Of a DNA stretch of 64,000 nt, positions 20,241 through 31,100 are shown piece by piece. Source of the DNA: Fischerella sp. PCC 9431 (GTDB lineage Bacteria > Cyanobacteriota > Cyanobacteriia > Cyanobacteriales > Nostocaceae); the NCBI RefSeq assembly GCF_000447295.1, contig NZ_KE650771.1, positions 4,354,282 through 4,418,281 of the forward strand, given 5' to 3'. Below the pieces are notes generated by a model, which saw only the letters and a program-made list of their open reading frames with translations, made no database searches and was not told where the DNA came from. Positions within the stretch are counted from its first letter, which is position 1. Every line of letters starts with the position of its first letter. Made by a program: the position numbers and the translations under genes.

Positions 20241-21240
20241 ACGCCTAATGTGAATTAAAGAGGTTGAGATTGGAAAGTGAGAACATTAATGCCAAAACGT
20301 CGGCGAAGCAATAAACGTAGTGTGTGAGATGCAATCTTGGCAGCAATATGTACACAAAAACCATCAACAGTTTTGTTGAGTAGGCGTTCGGGATTACGGC
20401 CAGTGTTTTGAATTTCGTGAAAAACGCCTTCTACACGTTGGCGAACACGACTAATAAAACGTTTCAAGGGATGAGAATGTTGAAGATGTTGGTTATCGCG
20501 TGTGAGAGTCCAGATCCGATTACCAGTGCGGCGAGCGATCGGCAATTGCCAATCGGCAGAGATAAATCCCAAGGCTCGCGTAAATATCACTACACTTAAC
20601 AGTCTCTAAAACACCCTCAGCAGCAATTCTCTCATCTGTGTTAGCTGGTACAATGTCGTAAGAAATGGGAATTCCATTCCACGTTGACAGCATAACTAGC
20701 TTGTAGCCAAAATAACGCATATCCCTGGCAGCACACCAACCAGAGGCAGCGTTTCCGGCAAAGTCACTATATCGCTTGTCACGCTTGAGTCCTAATACTG
20801 GTAATGGTTTAGTGTCAAGAATGAAATATTTTTCACTTTCCCCAACCAATTGCTCTACCCAACTGCGACGTAATTTTTCTAACATTCCATCTAATTTGCG
20901 TAACCGACGATTAAATTGACTTTGGTCAAGTAAATTTGGAAACCATTCAAAGTAATTACCTCGGATAAAACCCAGAAACTGTGTTTCTCCTGGAAATGGT
21001 AGATAATCCATGACTAGTGCCAGTGTCATGATTTCACTATCGCTCATACTTGCTTTCACTCCTGGCTTTAGGAGAGTTGTATTTTTTACTTGCTTTTGAT
21101 ACCAATCATCTACTACTACAAAGATTGTCGTTAATAGTGTTCCAAAGTCTATGCTATTCATGGGGGGAGTCTGAAGTGAAAAGCTGGTAACTTTCATCTT
21201 CTTACTTCTCCCGCTTTTTTTTCTAATTCACATTAGGCGT
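20241..21240 (-). mobile_element. IS982-family-like insertion sequence, 1000 bp
   Basis: Terminal inverted repeats of 17 bp match exactly: ACGCCTAATGTGAATTA at 20241-20257 and its complement at 21224-21240. The decanucleotide TTAATAATTA flanks the element at 20231-20240 and, two bases off the right end, at 21243-21252, which may be a target duplication. The interior holds one transposase gene, disrupted by a frameshift. Confidence 0.88.
20255..21161 (-). pseudogene. IS982-type transposase, frameshifted
   Basis: The first part begins MNSIDFGTLLTTIFVVVDDW and contains FILDTKPLPVLG (catalytic Asp) and RYFGYKLVMLSTWNGIP. At SDIYASLG (about 20570-20590) the frame is lost; the other half continues one frame over as GFISADWQLPIARRTGNRIW, RQRVEGVFHEIQ (late Glu) to the end. 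Deleting one base in the string CTTGGGATTTATC restores LGFISADW, so a single-base insertion inactivates the gene. Read together the two halves give a normal-length DDE transposase. Confidence 0.85.
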
Positions 21241-21275
21241 AATTAATAATTATGACGTGAAGATACAAGCAAAAC

Positions 21276-22112
21276 TTGAGTTACGATAATGCGTGTAAAT
21301 ATTTAACTGAACAGTATCCTGCTGAGTTTGTGCGTTGGTTGTTAGGAGTAGAACCGCAGAAAATTGAGGTATTAAAAACTGAACTAACTTTAGAACCAAT
21401 TCGCGCTGATTCTGTTACCTTTCTGCAAACAGCCAATCAAATATTACATCTTGAATTTCAAACTCTGACAAAATCTAACCCACCACTTCCGTTAAGAATG
21501 CTAGATTACTCGGTGAGGTTGAAACGTCAATACCAATGTGCAGTTAAACGTCAATACCAATGTGCAGTTGTACAGGTGGTGATTTTTTTACAGGAAACAA
21601 GGGCGGAAGCTGCTTTTACAGAAGAATATCAAGACGATACAACAATTCACCGCTATCGAGTAATTCGATTGTGGGAGCAAGATTCAGCCCAGTTTCTTGC
21701 TAATCCTGCATTATTACCTCTTGCAACATTGACACGAACTGATTCAGCATCGACATTGCTTGCACAGGTTGCTGAACAAGTCGCTAGAATTCCTGATATA
21801 GAACAAAAACAAAATATTGCAGGCTGTATCGAAATTTTGGCAGGTTTGCGGTTTGAAAAAGATTTGATTCGCAATTTCTTACGGGAGGATATTATGCGAG
21901 AATCTGTAATTTATCAAGATATAGTCCAAAAAGAAGCATTTAAATTAATTAGTCGCCTACTTAATCGACGTTTTGGTAAACTTGATTCATCTTTACTTGA
22001 ATGTGTTCACAGCTTATCTACTGAACAGTTAGAAGACTTAGGAGAAGCGTTGTTTGATTTTGCTGATGTTATGGATTTAACGAGGTATTTACAACAGCAG
22101 GAGAAAAGTTAA
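21276..22112 (+). CDS. Rpn/PD-(D/E)xK nuclease-family protein, DUF4351 C-terminus
   Basis: Protein of 278 aa. The N-terminal nuclease-like domain has EPIRADSVTFLQTANQILHL and EFQT (acidic core), the C-terminus (FKLISRLLNRRFGKLDSSLL) fits DUF4351. The family is linked to recombination-promoting nucleases and transposase-like proteins and is abundant in cyanobacteria. Only a TTG start is available (21276); a TGA lies six codons upstream and the IS ends 35 bp before it, so the insertion may have displaced the native promoter or start. A perfect 24-bp tandem duplication repeats eight residues (KRQYQCAV). A paralogue lies at 46471. Confidence 0.8.
   Translation: MSYDNACKYLTEQYPAEFVRWLLGVEPQKIEVLKTELTLEPIRADSVTFLQTANQILHLEFQTLTKSNPPLPLRMLDYSVRLKRQYQCAVKRQYQCAVVQVVIFLQETRAEAAFTEEYQDDTTIHRYRVIRLWEQDSAQFLANPALLPLATLTRTDSASTLLAQVAEQVARIPDIEQKQNIAGCIEILAGLRFEKDLIRNFLREDIMRESVIYQDIVQKEAFKLISRLLNRRFGKLDSSLLECVHSLSTEQLEDLGEALFDFADVMDLTRYLQQQEKS
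21522..21569. repeat. 24-bp in-frame tandem duplication
   Basis: Positions 21522-21545 and 21546-21569 are identical (starting AAACGTCAATACC). The second copy encodes KRQYQCAV again. In the paralogue at 46471 the corresponding region has one copy length, so the duplication is probably recent. Confidence 0.95.
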
Positions 22113-22174
22113 AGTTTGAATGCAACTCAGATGATCGCACTCCAAATCTATTTTCGTATCCTCTACACTTCTCA

Positions 22175-22951
22175 ATGACAACCCACCCTGAATCCACACC
22201 CTTACACACTTTCAACCCTTTGACTCGCTTCTCCGACAGAGTTGAGGATTATGTCAAGTATCGACCAAATTACCCAGCCGCAGCAATTGATCAAATCTTA
22301 GAAAATTTAGCTCCACCCTCTCAACTTGTCGCCGCAGATATTGGTGCAGGAACAGGAATTTCTTCACGTTTATTAGGCGATCGCGGTGTTAATGTTATTG
22401 CTATTGAACCAAACGTGGCGATGAGAGAAGCAGCAACACCTCATCCTTTGGTAGAATTTCAGGATGGAACAGCAGAAACCACTAATCTCAGCGATGCGTC
22501 TGTTGATTTAGTTACCTGTTTTCAGGCTTTTCATTGGTTCAACCCAGAACCAAGTTTATCGGAATTCCGCCGTATTCTCAAGTCATCAGGACGGTTGGCT
22601 GTGGTATGGAATAACCGTGAAGAGGAAGATGCTTTAACTAAGGAATACAATCGCTTGGTACGTGAAGCATCGAATCATCATCCCGCCGAGTCACGGATGC
22701 AGACGCTGGAACCGTTATTAATGACAAAACATTTTGTTAATATTCGTGAATTTAATTTTGTTTATCAACACGAGTTAGATTTAACAGGATTTATTGGTCG
22801 TGCAACTAGTGCTTCCTATGTTCCGCGTCAAGGACAAGCTTATGAACAACTGATTTCTGGTTTACAGGAACTATATCAAAACTTTTGTGATCAACGTGGT
22901 TTTGTTCACATGGTTTATCGAACTAGCGTCTACCTGGCTGAACCTGTTTAA
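22175..22951 (+). CDS. Class I SAM-dependent methyltransferase
   Basis: Protein of 258 aa. Motif I AADIGAGTGISSRLLGDRG, then AIEPNVAMREAA, and DLVTCFQAFHWFNPEPSLSE are typical of the Methyltransf_11 family (yeast Crg1/trans-aconitate methyltransferase-like). The N-terminal FSDRVEDYVKYRPNYP fits that subgroup. The substrate is unknown. Soluble; single gene, 40 bp from the convergent ndhH. Confidence 0.85.
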   Translation: MTTHPESTPLHTFNPLTRFSDRVEDYVKYRPNYPAAAIDQILENLAPPSQLVAADIGAGTGISSRLLGDRGVNVIAIEPNVAMREAATPHPLVEFQDGTAETTNLSDASVDLVTCFQAFHWFNPEPSLSEFRRILKSSGRLAVVWNNREEEDALTKEYNRLVREASNHHPAESRMQTLEPLLMTKHFVNIREFNFVYQHELDLTGFIGRATSASYVPRQGQAYEQLISGLQELYQNFCDQRGFVHMVYRTSVYLAEPV

Positions 22952-22956
22952 GTTTA

Positions 22957-22986
22957 GTAGAGTGAGCAATTTATCGCCCACCCTAC
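22957..22986. terminator. Imperfect hairpin between methyltransferase and ndhH
   Basis: GTAGAGTGAGC (22957-22967) faces GCCCACCCTAC (22976-22986), 9 of 11 positions pairing. It resembles the dispersed GTAGGGTGGGC repeat. It occupies nearly the whole 41-bp gap of a convergent junction. Confidence 0.55.
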
Positions 22987-22992
22987 AATTAA

Positions 22993-24177
22993 CTAGCGGT
23001 CTACAGAACCCATAATTACATCAATACTGCCCAGAATTACCACAATATCTGCTACCTTCACACCCCGCAGCAAATGCGGAAGAATTTGTAGGTTGTTATA
23101 ATCTGCTGGGCGAATTTTCCACCGCCAAGGAAAGACATTATCATCGCCAATCAAATAAATTCCCAATTCACCCTTACCACTTTCGACGCGGCTGTAAATT
23201 TCGCCTTTGGGAATCTTAAAAGTAGGAGCAACTTTCTTAGCAATGTATTGATAATCAAAATCATCCCACTCAGATTTTTTACCCGCTTGCATCCGCTTGG
23301 CTTCGAGATTTTCGTATGGGCCGCCTGGAAGTCCTTTCAGGGCTTGACGAAGAATTTTCACGGATTCGCGCATTTCCCGCATCCGTACCAGGTAACGGGC
23401 TAAACAATCTCCGGCAGTTTCCCACTGTACTTCCCAGTCGAAGTCATCGTAACATTCATAGTGGTCTACTTTCCGCAAATCCCACTTGACGCCAGATGCA
23501 CGTAACATTGGACCAGAAAGTCCCCAGTTAATTGCTTCTTCGCGGGTGATAGTACCAACACCTTCTACACGGCGACGGAAAATAGGGTTGTTAGTAACTA
23601 AGCGCTCGTACTCATCTATCTTGGGTATTAAGTAGTCGCAGAAGTCTTCACACTTGTCTACCCAACCATAGGGTAAATCAACCGCTACTCCCCCAATGCG
23701 GAAGTAGTTGTTATTAACCATGCGATAACCTGTAGCAGCTTCCCACAGGTCGTAAATCATTTCCCGTTCGCGGAACTGGTAGAAAAAGGGAGTTTGAGCG
23801 CCCACGTCAGCAAGGAAGGGACCAAACCACAGTAAATGGTTGGCGATGCGGTTTAACTCCAGCATAATGACGCGGATGTAGCTGGCGCGTTTGGGGACGG
23901 TAATCCCTGCTAATTTTTCGGGAGCGTTGACTGTGACGGCTTCATTAAACATACCCGCCGCATAGTCCCAGCGACTGACGTAGGGGACATATTGGAGATT
24001 AGTGCGGTTTTCCGCAATTTTTTCCATCCCCCGGTGTAGATAGCCAATTACCGGCTCACAATCAACAACGTCTTCGCCATCTAGAGTGACAATTAACCGC
24101 AGAACTCCATGCATTGAGGGGTGATGAGGCCCCATGTTCAGCACCATTGGTTCAGTGCGGGTTTCTATTCTTGCCAT
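22993..24177 (-). CDS. ndhH: NAD(P)H-quinone oxidoreductase subunit H
   Basis: Protein of 394 aa, 49-kDa subunit of the thylakoid NDH-1 complex. Typical strings: [40 protein letters not shown], and [18 protein letters not shown] with the C-terminus DVIMGSVDR. It takes part in cyclic and respiratory electron flow and CO2 uptake. As usual in cyanobacteria it stands alone rather than in a nuo-type operon. Confidence 0.98.
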   Translation of the reverse strand: MARIETRTEPMVLNMGPHHPSMHGVLRLIVTLDGEDVVDCEPVIGYLHRGMEKIAENRTNLQYVPYVSRWDYAAGMFNEAVTVNAPEKLAGITVPKRASYIRVIMLELNRIANHLLWFGPFLADVGAQTPFFYQFREREMIYDLWEAATGYRMVNNNYFRIGGVAVDLPYGWVDKCEDFCDYLIPKIDEYERLVTNNPIFRRRVEGVGTITREEAINWGLSGPMLRASGVKWDLRKVDHYECYDDFDWEVQWETAGDCLARYLVRMREMRESVKILRQALKGLPGGPYENLEAKRMQAGKKSEWDDFDYQYIAKKVAPTFKIPKGEIYSRVESGKGELGIYLIGDDNVFPWRWKIRPADYNNLQILPHLLRGVKVADIVVILGSIDVIMGSVDR

Positions 24178-24631
24178 AGATTCAGTGTTCTCCGGTTTGT
24201 GAACGATGAAGCCAGTAATCCCTACTTGGACATTTATTTGACGTTTTTGATTTCGGGTGGCTTTTTGAAGATATATTTGCTACTAATACACATAAATTCC
24301 ACAAGTTAAGGTTGGAGAATTCATGCGTTTGGCTTGGATTCAACTAATCTAATTATATTGAGATGGGTGTAGACAAGCCGATTCACACTAACAGAACTAT
24401 CCATAGGTATTCAAGAAGATTACCATAGGCTATCTCAGTGTTTGACGCGCACATCGCACAAATATCACTTTAAATCAAGATCAATTTGATATATCTATTC
24501 ATAGAAGCACGAATTTGCTGGAAAAAGAGGAAACTCATAGTTTCCTACTGGTTTCCGTGTAAATATAGCCTGTTCAATAATATCAACTGCGCGGTTTACT
24601 CCTCATAGAATCTAACTGTTATGCCCACGTT
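24178..24631. other. Divergent gap between ndhH and rsmH
   Basis: 454 bp without a gene. AT-rich, no tandem repeats and no clear operator seen. It must hold the promoters of both flanking genes. Confidence 0.5.
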
Positions 24632-25552
24632 ATGCCGATTTCTGCGTCAGCGCTTATGAATTCTCATTCCATTGAACCGATAGATATTGAAGAAGCGACT
24701 TTTTCCCATATTCCTGTTTTACCTCAAGCAGTGATTGAGGGTTTAGCGGTGCGTCCTAGTGGGCATTATTTAGATGCAACAGTGGGGGGTGGAGGTCATA
24801 CTCGTTTAATTTTAGAAGCTGCAACCGATGTGCGAGTCACTGCTGTTGATCAAGATGAGGATGCTTTGGCGGCGGCGCAAAAGGAATTAGCTGAGTTTGG
24901 AGAACGTGTGACATTCATCCACAGTAACTTTGCTGCTTACGAATTTCCAATTAGTAGTTTCGCTGGAATTCTCGCTGATTTGGGAGTGAGTTCTTACCAT
25001 CTGGACACAGCAAACAGAGGTTTTAGCTTTCGCAATGAAGCTAATTTGGATATGCGAATGAATCAACAACAATCTCTGACAGCAGCAGATGTGATTAATG
25101 ATTGGGATGAAGCTGAATTAGCGGATATTTTTTTTAAATACGGGGAAGAAAGACTCTCACGACGCATTGCTAAACGCATTGTCGAACAACGTCCGTTTGA
25201 GACAACCACACAATTAGCACAGGCGATCGCCTACAGTGTTCCCCCCAAATACCGTTATGGTAGAATCAACCCTGCAACTCGTGTTTTTCAAGCACTGCGA
25301 ATTGTAGTCAACGACGAGTTAAACTCTTTAGAAACCTTGATCGCGAAAGCACCACAGGCGCTTATACCTGGTGGCAGAATTGCGATTATCAGTTTTCATA
25401 GCTTGGAAGACCGTTTGGTTAAACATGGTCTGAGGAATTCACCCTTATTAAAAGTTTTGACAAAAAAGCCAATCACGGCACAAGAAGAAGAAATTGTCAA
25501 TAACCCTCGTTCTCGTTCTGCGAAATTAAGGATCGCTGAGAGAGTAGGGTGA
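24632..25552 (+). CDS. rsmH: 16S rRNA (cytosine1402-N4)-methyltransferase RsmH
   Basis: Protein of 306 aa (MraW). [13 protein letters not shown], the SAM motif [42 protein letters not shown] and [16 protein letters not shown] are diagnostic. It methylates C1402 of 16S rRNA. The start could also be the ATG at 24656. The mra/dcw neighbours seen in other bacteria are absent, normal for cyanobacteria. Confidence 0.96.
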   Translation: MPISASALMNSHSIEPIDIEEATFSHIPVLPQAVIEGLAVRPSGHYLDATVGGGGHTRLILEAATDVRVTAVDQDEDALAAAQKELAEFGERVTFIHSNFAAYEFPISSFAGILADLGVSSYHLDTANRGFSFRNEANLDMRMNQQQSLTAADVINDWDEAELADIFFKYGEERLSRRIAKRIVEQRPFETTTQLAQAIAYSVPPKYRYGRINPATRVFQALRIVVNDELNSLETLIAKAPQALIPGGRIAIISFHSLEDRLVKHGLRNSPLLKVLTKKPITAQEEEIVNNPRSRSAKLRIAERVG

Positions 25553-25558
25553 TGGGGG

Positions 25559-25735
25559 ATTGGGGATCGGGGATCGGGGACAAGGAAGCAGGGAGCAGGG
25601 AGAAGGGAGAAGGGAGAAGGGAGCAGGGAGAAGGGAGAATAAGTAATACACAATGCCCGATGCCCGATGCCCAATGCCCAATGCCCGATGCCCAATGCCC
25701 AATGCCCGATGCCCAATGCCCAATGCCCAATGCCC
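25559..25735. repeat. Three short-repeat blocks incl. twelve AATGCCC heptamers
   Basis: Block 1: GATTGGGGATCGGGGATC (25558-25577). Block 2: AGGGAGA/AGGGAGC heptamers (about 25587-25637). Block 3: twelve perfect 7-bp units, AATGCCC or GATGCCC, from 25652 to 25735. The third is the complement of the GGGCATT array at 53003. These fill the convergent rsmH-marR junction. Confidence 0.93.
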
Positions 25736-25744
25736 ATTGACCAA

Positions 25745-26209
25745 TTATTCCAAAAATAATTTGCTGAGAACTGCGAGTCCATCTACAACACTGATAAGTT
25801 GTTCTTCTGGGAGAGTGGCTAAGAGTTCGGCGACTTTGGCACTGGTCATTGTACGAGTTTGTTGCAGATTATATTTTCCTGCTTCTGTTAAAGTCAAAAC
25901 TACATGACGGCGTTCTTGGGGATGTTCAGTTCTACTAACTAAATTCTTTTGTACCAAACGATCTGTCAGGTTAGAAGCTGTAGGACGACTCACGCCTAAG
26001 TGTTCTGCCAATTGTGAAAGAGAAGCACCTGGATGGCGATCAAGGAACGCTAGTGTCCGAAATTGCGGAATAGACAACGATACTGGAAGAGTTGAGGCAT
26101 TGCGTCGCATTTCTGCCCGAAAGAACTGCATGATTGTTGGAATTGTCTCCATCAGTTTCGCTGCACACTGGTCTGAAGTTATTCCTGTTGCGGCTGGTTT
26201 CGGGTTCAT
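25745..26209 (-). CDS. MarR family transcriptional regulator
   Basis: Protein of 154 aa. The winged helix contains [20 protein letters not shown] as recognition helix region and [17 protein letters not shown] as wing. It is divergent from an RND efflux pair and the gap carries a doubled palindrome, so it most likely represses that pump. ATG at 26209 is chosen (GGAT about 8 nt upstream) over TTG at 26215. The ligand is unknown. Confidence 0.9.
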   Translation of the reverse strand: MNPKPAATGITSDQCAAKLMETIPTIMQFFRAEMRRNASTLPVSLSIPQFRTLAFLDRHPGASLSQLAEHLGVSRPTASNLTDRLVQKNLVSRTEHPQERRHVVLTLTEAGKYNLQQTRTMTSAKVAELLATLPEEQLISVVDGLAVLSKLFLE

Positions 26210-26324
26210 ATCCAAAATCCTAACTATGAAATACGCATGTTTTTTTCAACATGCTCTGTACTGGGCGCGAATAAATAGCTTTAGTCAAAAATCGTGACTT
26301 AAGATAGATACAAAACTAATGGTT

Positions 26325-26353
26325 AGTTATGCTAACTAATAGTTATGCTAACT
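26325..26353. promoter_or_regulatory. Doubled palindromic operator, probable MarR site
   Basis: The 13-bp dyad AGTTATGCTAACT (arms AGTTA/TAACT) occurs twice, at 26325-26337 and 26341-26353, 16 bp centre to centre. A further GTTAG at 26322-26326 extends the left site. It lies in the 242-bp gap between the divergent marR and efflux genes, about 100 bp before the adaptor start codon. Confidence 0.75.
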
Positions 26354-26451
26354 TATTTTTTGAGCATTTTATTTACATCAACATCTGCCAAAAATTTATT
26401 ATTTGGCAAATCTATAAAAGTTGAAATCTCATCTATCACCCGGTAGAGAGC

Positions 26452-27810
26452 ATGAAATATTTATTGTGTGAGTTAAAATCTGATTTTCCAAATAATACCT
26501 GGCAATGTTTGACAAAATACCCAAAGCAAGTAGGAACTTTGGGAATAATTTTGTTAGGACTAACTAGTTTATGGGGTTGTACAACAGCTTCAGAAGCACA
26601 ATCTAATAAAAAGCAAGCAAACAATCAGCGACCAGTTCCCGTTGTCGTAGCAACAGTGACTCGTAAAACCATACCTGTAGAGGTACAACAGACAGGAACA
26701 GTCACAGCTTACTCAACGGTAGCAGTCAAGTCGCAAATTGCTGGACAACTGACAGGAGTTTATTTTCAAGAAGGTCAAGATGTCAAAAAAGGTCAACTGC
26801 TGTTTAAGGTCGATTCGCGATCGCAACAAGCAGCTTTGATGCAAGCACAAGCAAACCGGGAAAAAGCTGTAGCTCAAGTCAAACAATCACAGGCTAACCT
26901 AGCAAAAGCTGTCGCCCAAGTCAATCAAGACAAGGCGAATCTAGTCAAAGACCAAGCGCAAACGAAAAACGCTCTCACCCAAGCCCAACGATATAGCGGT
27001 TTGTATACTCAAGGAGCAATTAGCAAAGAGCAAGTTGACCAGTATCAAACCACAGCAGATGCCCAAAAGGCAACATTGGTCGCAGATCAACAAGCTATTG
27101 CTAACTCAGTTGCGGCGGTAGATGCCGCTAAGGCAGATGTTAATAATACCAAAGCCGCAGTCAGTGCCGCCGAAGCGGATGTTGACAACGCCAAAATTCA
27201 GCTTGCTTACAGTTCTATCTACTCTCCCATTGCCGGACGCACGGGTAGTCTCAACGTCAATCAGGGAAATTTAATCAAAGACAACGACACCAATCCCTTG
27301 GTGACAATCAGTCAAATTCGCCCAATTTATGTAACTTTTTCCCTTCCCCAACGCTTACTACCAGAACTGAACAAGTATAGAGCAGAAGGCAAATTACAAG
27401 TCAATGCATTGATTCCTAATGATGATCGTCCAGAACAGGGCGAAATTAGTTTTGTCAACAGTGGTGTAGATACATCCACAGGCACTATTCAAATCAAGGG
27501 TCGCTTTGCTAACACCGACGGTCGCCTATCTCCAGGACAATTTGTGAATGTGGTTCTCAAGTTGACAGAAGCACCAAATGCGATCGTTGTGCCAACGCCA
27601 GCAGTGCAAACAGGACAACAAGGACAGTTTGTTTATGTATTGAATTCGGATCAAACAGTGGATGTTCGCCCAGTTGTGGTAGGTAACACAGTCGGCAATG
27701 ATACCGTGATCAAACAAGGACTCAACCCTGGCGAACAAATCGTCACCGATGGACAATTCAACCTTAGACCCAAAGCCAAAGTACAAATCAAACAGGCTGT
27801 TGGGAAGTAG
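26452..27810 (+). CDS. RND efflux periplasmic adaptor (membrane fusion protein)
   Basis: Protein of 452 aa. N-terminal membrane segment and possible lipobox ending at Cys43 (SLWGC), then the lipoyl half-motif VAVKSQIAGQLTGVYFQEGQ, a long alpha-helical hairpin (about 120-255, many A, Q, K residues), and YSSIYSPIAGRTGSLNVNQG. This is the AcrA/MdtA architecture. It bridges the inner-membrane pump encoded next and an outer-membrane channel. No channel (TolC-like) gene is adjacent. Confidence 0.93.
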   Translation: MKYLLCELKSDFPNNTWQCLTKYPKQVGTLGIILLGLTSLWGCTTASEAQSNKKQANNQRPVPVVVATVTRKTIPVEVQQTGTVTAYSTVAVKSQIAGQLTGVYFQEGQDVKKGQLLFKVDSRSQQAALMQAQANREKAVAQVKQSQANLAKAVAQVNQDKANLVKDQAQTKNALTQAQRYSGLYTQGAISKEQVDQYQTTADAQKATLVADQQAIANSVAAVDAAKADVNNTKAAVSAAEADVDNAKIQLAYSSIYSPIAGRTGSLNVNQGNLIKDNDTNPLVTISQIRPIYVTFSLPQRLLPELNKYRAEGKLQVNALIPNDDRPEQGEISFVNSGVDTSTGTIQIKGRFANTDGRLSPGQFVNVVLKLTEAPNAIVVPTPAVQTGQQGQFVYVLNSDQTVDVRPVVVGNTVGNDTVIKQGLNPGEQIVTDGQFNLRPKAKVQIKQAVGK

Positions 27811-27869
27811 TTAGTGGTTAGTAGTTAATCAATTAACAGTCTCAGAAGTTTCGAGTTTTGAACCTAAAA

Positions 27870-28058
27870 GTTCTAGTTTGAAACCCGAAAGTTCTAGTTT
27901 GAAACCTGAAAATTCTAGCTTGAAACCTGAAAGTTCTAGCTTGAAACCTGAAAATTCTAGCTTGAAACCTGAAAGTTCTAGTTTGAAACCCGAAAGTTCT
28001 AGTTTGAAACCCGAAAGTTCTAGTTTGAAACCCGAAAGTTCTAGTTTGAAACCCGAAA
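27870..28058. repeat. Tandem array, nine 21-bp units, inside efflux operon
   Basis: Units starting at 27870, 27891, 27912, 27933, 27954, 27975, 27996, 28017 and 28038 follow the pattern GTTCTAGTTTGAAACC plus CGAAA or TGAAA; a degenerate tenth precedes at 27849. The array is followed by CCCCAATCCCCAATCCCCGA-type heptamers that run to the pump start codon. All of it lies in the 321-bp gap between adaptor and pump genes. Confidence 0.95.
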
Positions 28059-28131
28059 TTTCCCCAATCCCCAATCCCCGACCCCCAATCCCCAATCCCC
28101 GATCTCCAATCCCCAATCCCCAATCCCCAAT

Positions 28132-31100
28132 ATGAATATCCCTGAGTTATTCATCCGCCGACCAATCATGACCACACTTGTGATGCTGGGCATCATGGTG
28201 TTTGGGTTAATGAGTTATCAAGGGTTACCAGTCAGTGATTTGCCGAATGTAGATTTTCCTACTATTCAGGTGACGGCTAGTTTACCGGGTGCAAGTCCCG
28301 AAACAATGGCTGCTTCGGTAGCAACACCATTAGAACAGCAGTTATCTAGTGTTGCGGGACTAGACTCAATGACCTCTACAAGTTCTCTGGGTTCAACCCA
28401 GATTACGCTGCAATTTAATCTGAGTCGAGAGATTGATGGTGCTGCCCAAGATGTACAAGCGGCTATTTCTAAGGCGGCGCGACAGTTGCCGACTAATATG
28501 CCCAATCCCCCATATTATCGCAAGGTAAACCCAGCAGATTCACCGATTCTCTATGTAGCTTTAAGTTCTGCGGTGCTGCCATTGTCAGAGGTGGATAAGT
28601 ATGGGGAAACAATGCTAGCGCAACGTCTGTCGATGGTGGATAGTGTAGCACAAGTACAAGTTTATGGTTCCCAAAAGTATGCAGTTCGGATTTACTTAGA
28701 TCCGGAATCTTTAAGTGCTAAAGGGTTGGGGATTGACGAAGTTGCAGATGCCATATCTCAGGGAAATTCCAATCAACCTACTGGTACACTTTATGGTCAA
28801 AAGCAGAACTACACAATTGAAGCAAATGGACAACTCAATAATGCTGAGGCGTATCGATCGCTAGTAATTGCCACCCACAACGGCGCACCTATCCATTTAG
28901 GAGAAGTAGGGCGTGTATTTGACAGTGTGGAAAATGATAAAGTCGCCAGCTGGTTTAATGGCACACGAGCGATCGTCTTGGCTGTTCAGCGTCAACCGGG
29001 AACCAATACTGTAGAAGTTGTAGACGCCATCAAGAAAATTTTGCCGACGTTCCGAGACCAAATTCCGGCGGCGGTAGATATGACAATTTTGTTTGACCGT
29101 TCTCAATCGATTCGTGAGTCGGTAAATGATGTCAAGTTTACTCTGTTCCTGACGATTTGCTTGGTAGTGTTGGTGATTTTCCTATTTTTGCGGAATATCT
29201 CGGCAACTATCATTCCTGGTTTAGCAGTGCCGTTGTCGCTGGTAGCAACTTTTGCGGTGATGGCATTACTAGGCTATTCCTTGGATAACCTGTCTTTAAT
29301 GGCGCTGACTCTTTCTGTTGGTTTTGTGGTAGATGATGCCGTTGTGATGTTGGAAAACATCGTTCGCCGCATGGAAATGGGTGAAAGTCGTCTTCAAGCT
29401 GCCTTAAACGGTTCCAAAGAAATTGGTTTCACGATTTTGTCAATGACGATTTCTTTGGTGGCTGTGTTTATACCGATTATGTTTATGGGAGGAATATTAG
29501 GCAGGCTATTTAATGAGTTTGCTGTTACTATCAGCGTGGCAATTTTAGTGTCTGGTTTTATTTCCCTCAGCCTGACGCCGATGCTTTGCAGTAGATTTCT
29601 ACACCATGAGGGCGAACATCACTCAAACAAACGTAGAACTGTAATCCAAATTTGGCAGCGCCGTCTTTATAATGCTTCAGAATGGGTTTTTGACACGATG
29701 CTGCGGGGTTACGATCGCACCCTCAAACTCGCAATGAAGTATCATCTGACAACAATGATTTTGTCTGGGGTGATTTTGCTAGCAACGGTGTATCTGTTTG
29801 TGATTGTTCCCAAGGGATTTATTCCCAATGACGACACTGGACAACTTTCTGCGACAACCGAAGCGGCGCAAGATATTTCCTTTAATGAAATGGTTAAGCA
29901 TCAACAAGTTGTCGCTAACATCATCCGTCGTGATCCGAATGTGGAAGCAGTCAACTCCAGTGTGGGTGCAGGCGGTCCTAATGCTACAGCCAACGCCGGG
30001 CGAGTGTTTATCAAGCTCAAGCCCCATTCTCAACGTCACTTGAGCGCGGATCAAATCGTCAATGAATTACGACCTAAACTAACTGGTATTCCTGGTATCC
30101 GGGCATTTATCCAAAACCCACCCTCGATTCGGATTGGTGGACAGCAAACGAAAGCTTTATATCAATTTGCACTTTCTAGCCCCAATCTTCAAGATCTTTA
30201 TCAACACGCCCCAGATTTGGAAGCTAAGCTGCGTCAGATGCCAGAGTTACAAGATGTTAATAGTGATCTGCAAATTAAAAATCCTGAAATTAATGTACAA
30301 GTAAACCGTGAACAAGCTTCAGCTCTAGGTTTGACTGCTAATCAAATCGAAAGCGCCCTCAATAATGCCTATGGGACACGGCAGGTTTCGACTATTTATG
30401 CATCTGATGGTCAGTATGAAGTGATTATGGGCGTAGATCCTGAATATCAACTTAATCCCGATGATCTTGGTCTGTTGTCAATTCATTCAGCTAGCGGTCA
30501 CTTAGTACCTCTGAGTGCTGTGGCAACTATTACTAAATCAGTTGGGCCACTGAGTATCAACCACACCGGACAACTCGCTGCTGTCACTATCTCATTTAAC
30601 CTCAAACCAGGTGTATCTTTGGGCAGTATCACAGGTAAGATTGAACAAATAGCGCGAGAAACTTTACCCGCAAGCATCAGTACTGGTTTTCAAGGAACTG
30701 CTCAAGTATTCCAATCTTCGCTTTCTAGTTTAGGGTTACTGTTGGCGATCGCGATTTTGGTAATCTACATTGTCTTGGGGGTTCTCTACGAAGACTTCAT
30801 TCATCCCCTGACAATTCTCTCTAGCTTGCCATCCGCCGGGTTCGGTGCCTTATTGACTTTGATGTTGTTTGGTGTTGACCTCAATATTTATGCCTTTGTG
30901 GGGATTATTCTGCTGGTGGGAATCGTCAAGAAAAATGGCATCATGATGATTGACTTTGCTATGGAAGCCCAGCAAAAGCGCGACAAAAATCCTTTTGATG
31001 CCATTTATGAAGCTTGTTTGGTAAGGTTCCGTCCGATTATGATGACAACAATGGCTGCGTTGATGGGTACTTTGCCAATAGCCCTTGGTTTGGGTGCAGG

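Noticed and set aside
25497-25782. Minus-strand frames in the rsmH-marR junction
   Set aside because: They encode periodic [11 protein letters not shown]-type peptides from the heptamer arrays and overlap the end of rsmH.
27829-28135. Three overlapping frames across the 21-bp array
   Set aside because: Products are periodic (SSLKPE or GFQTRTF repeats) and lie on both strands; artefacts of a 21-bp period.
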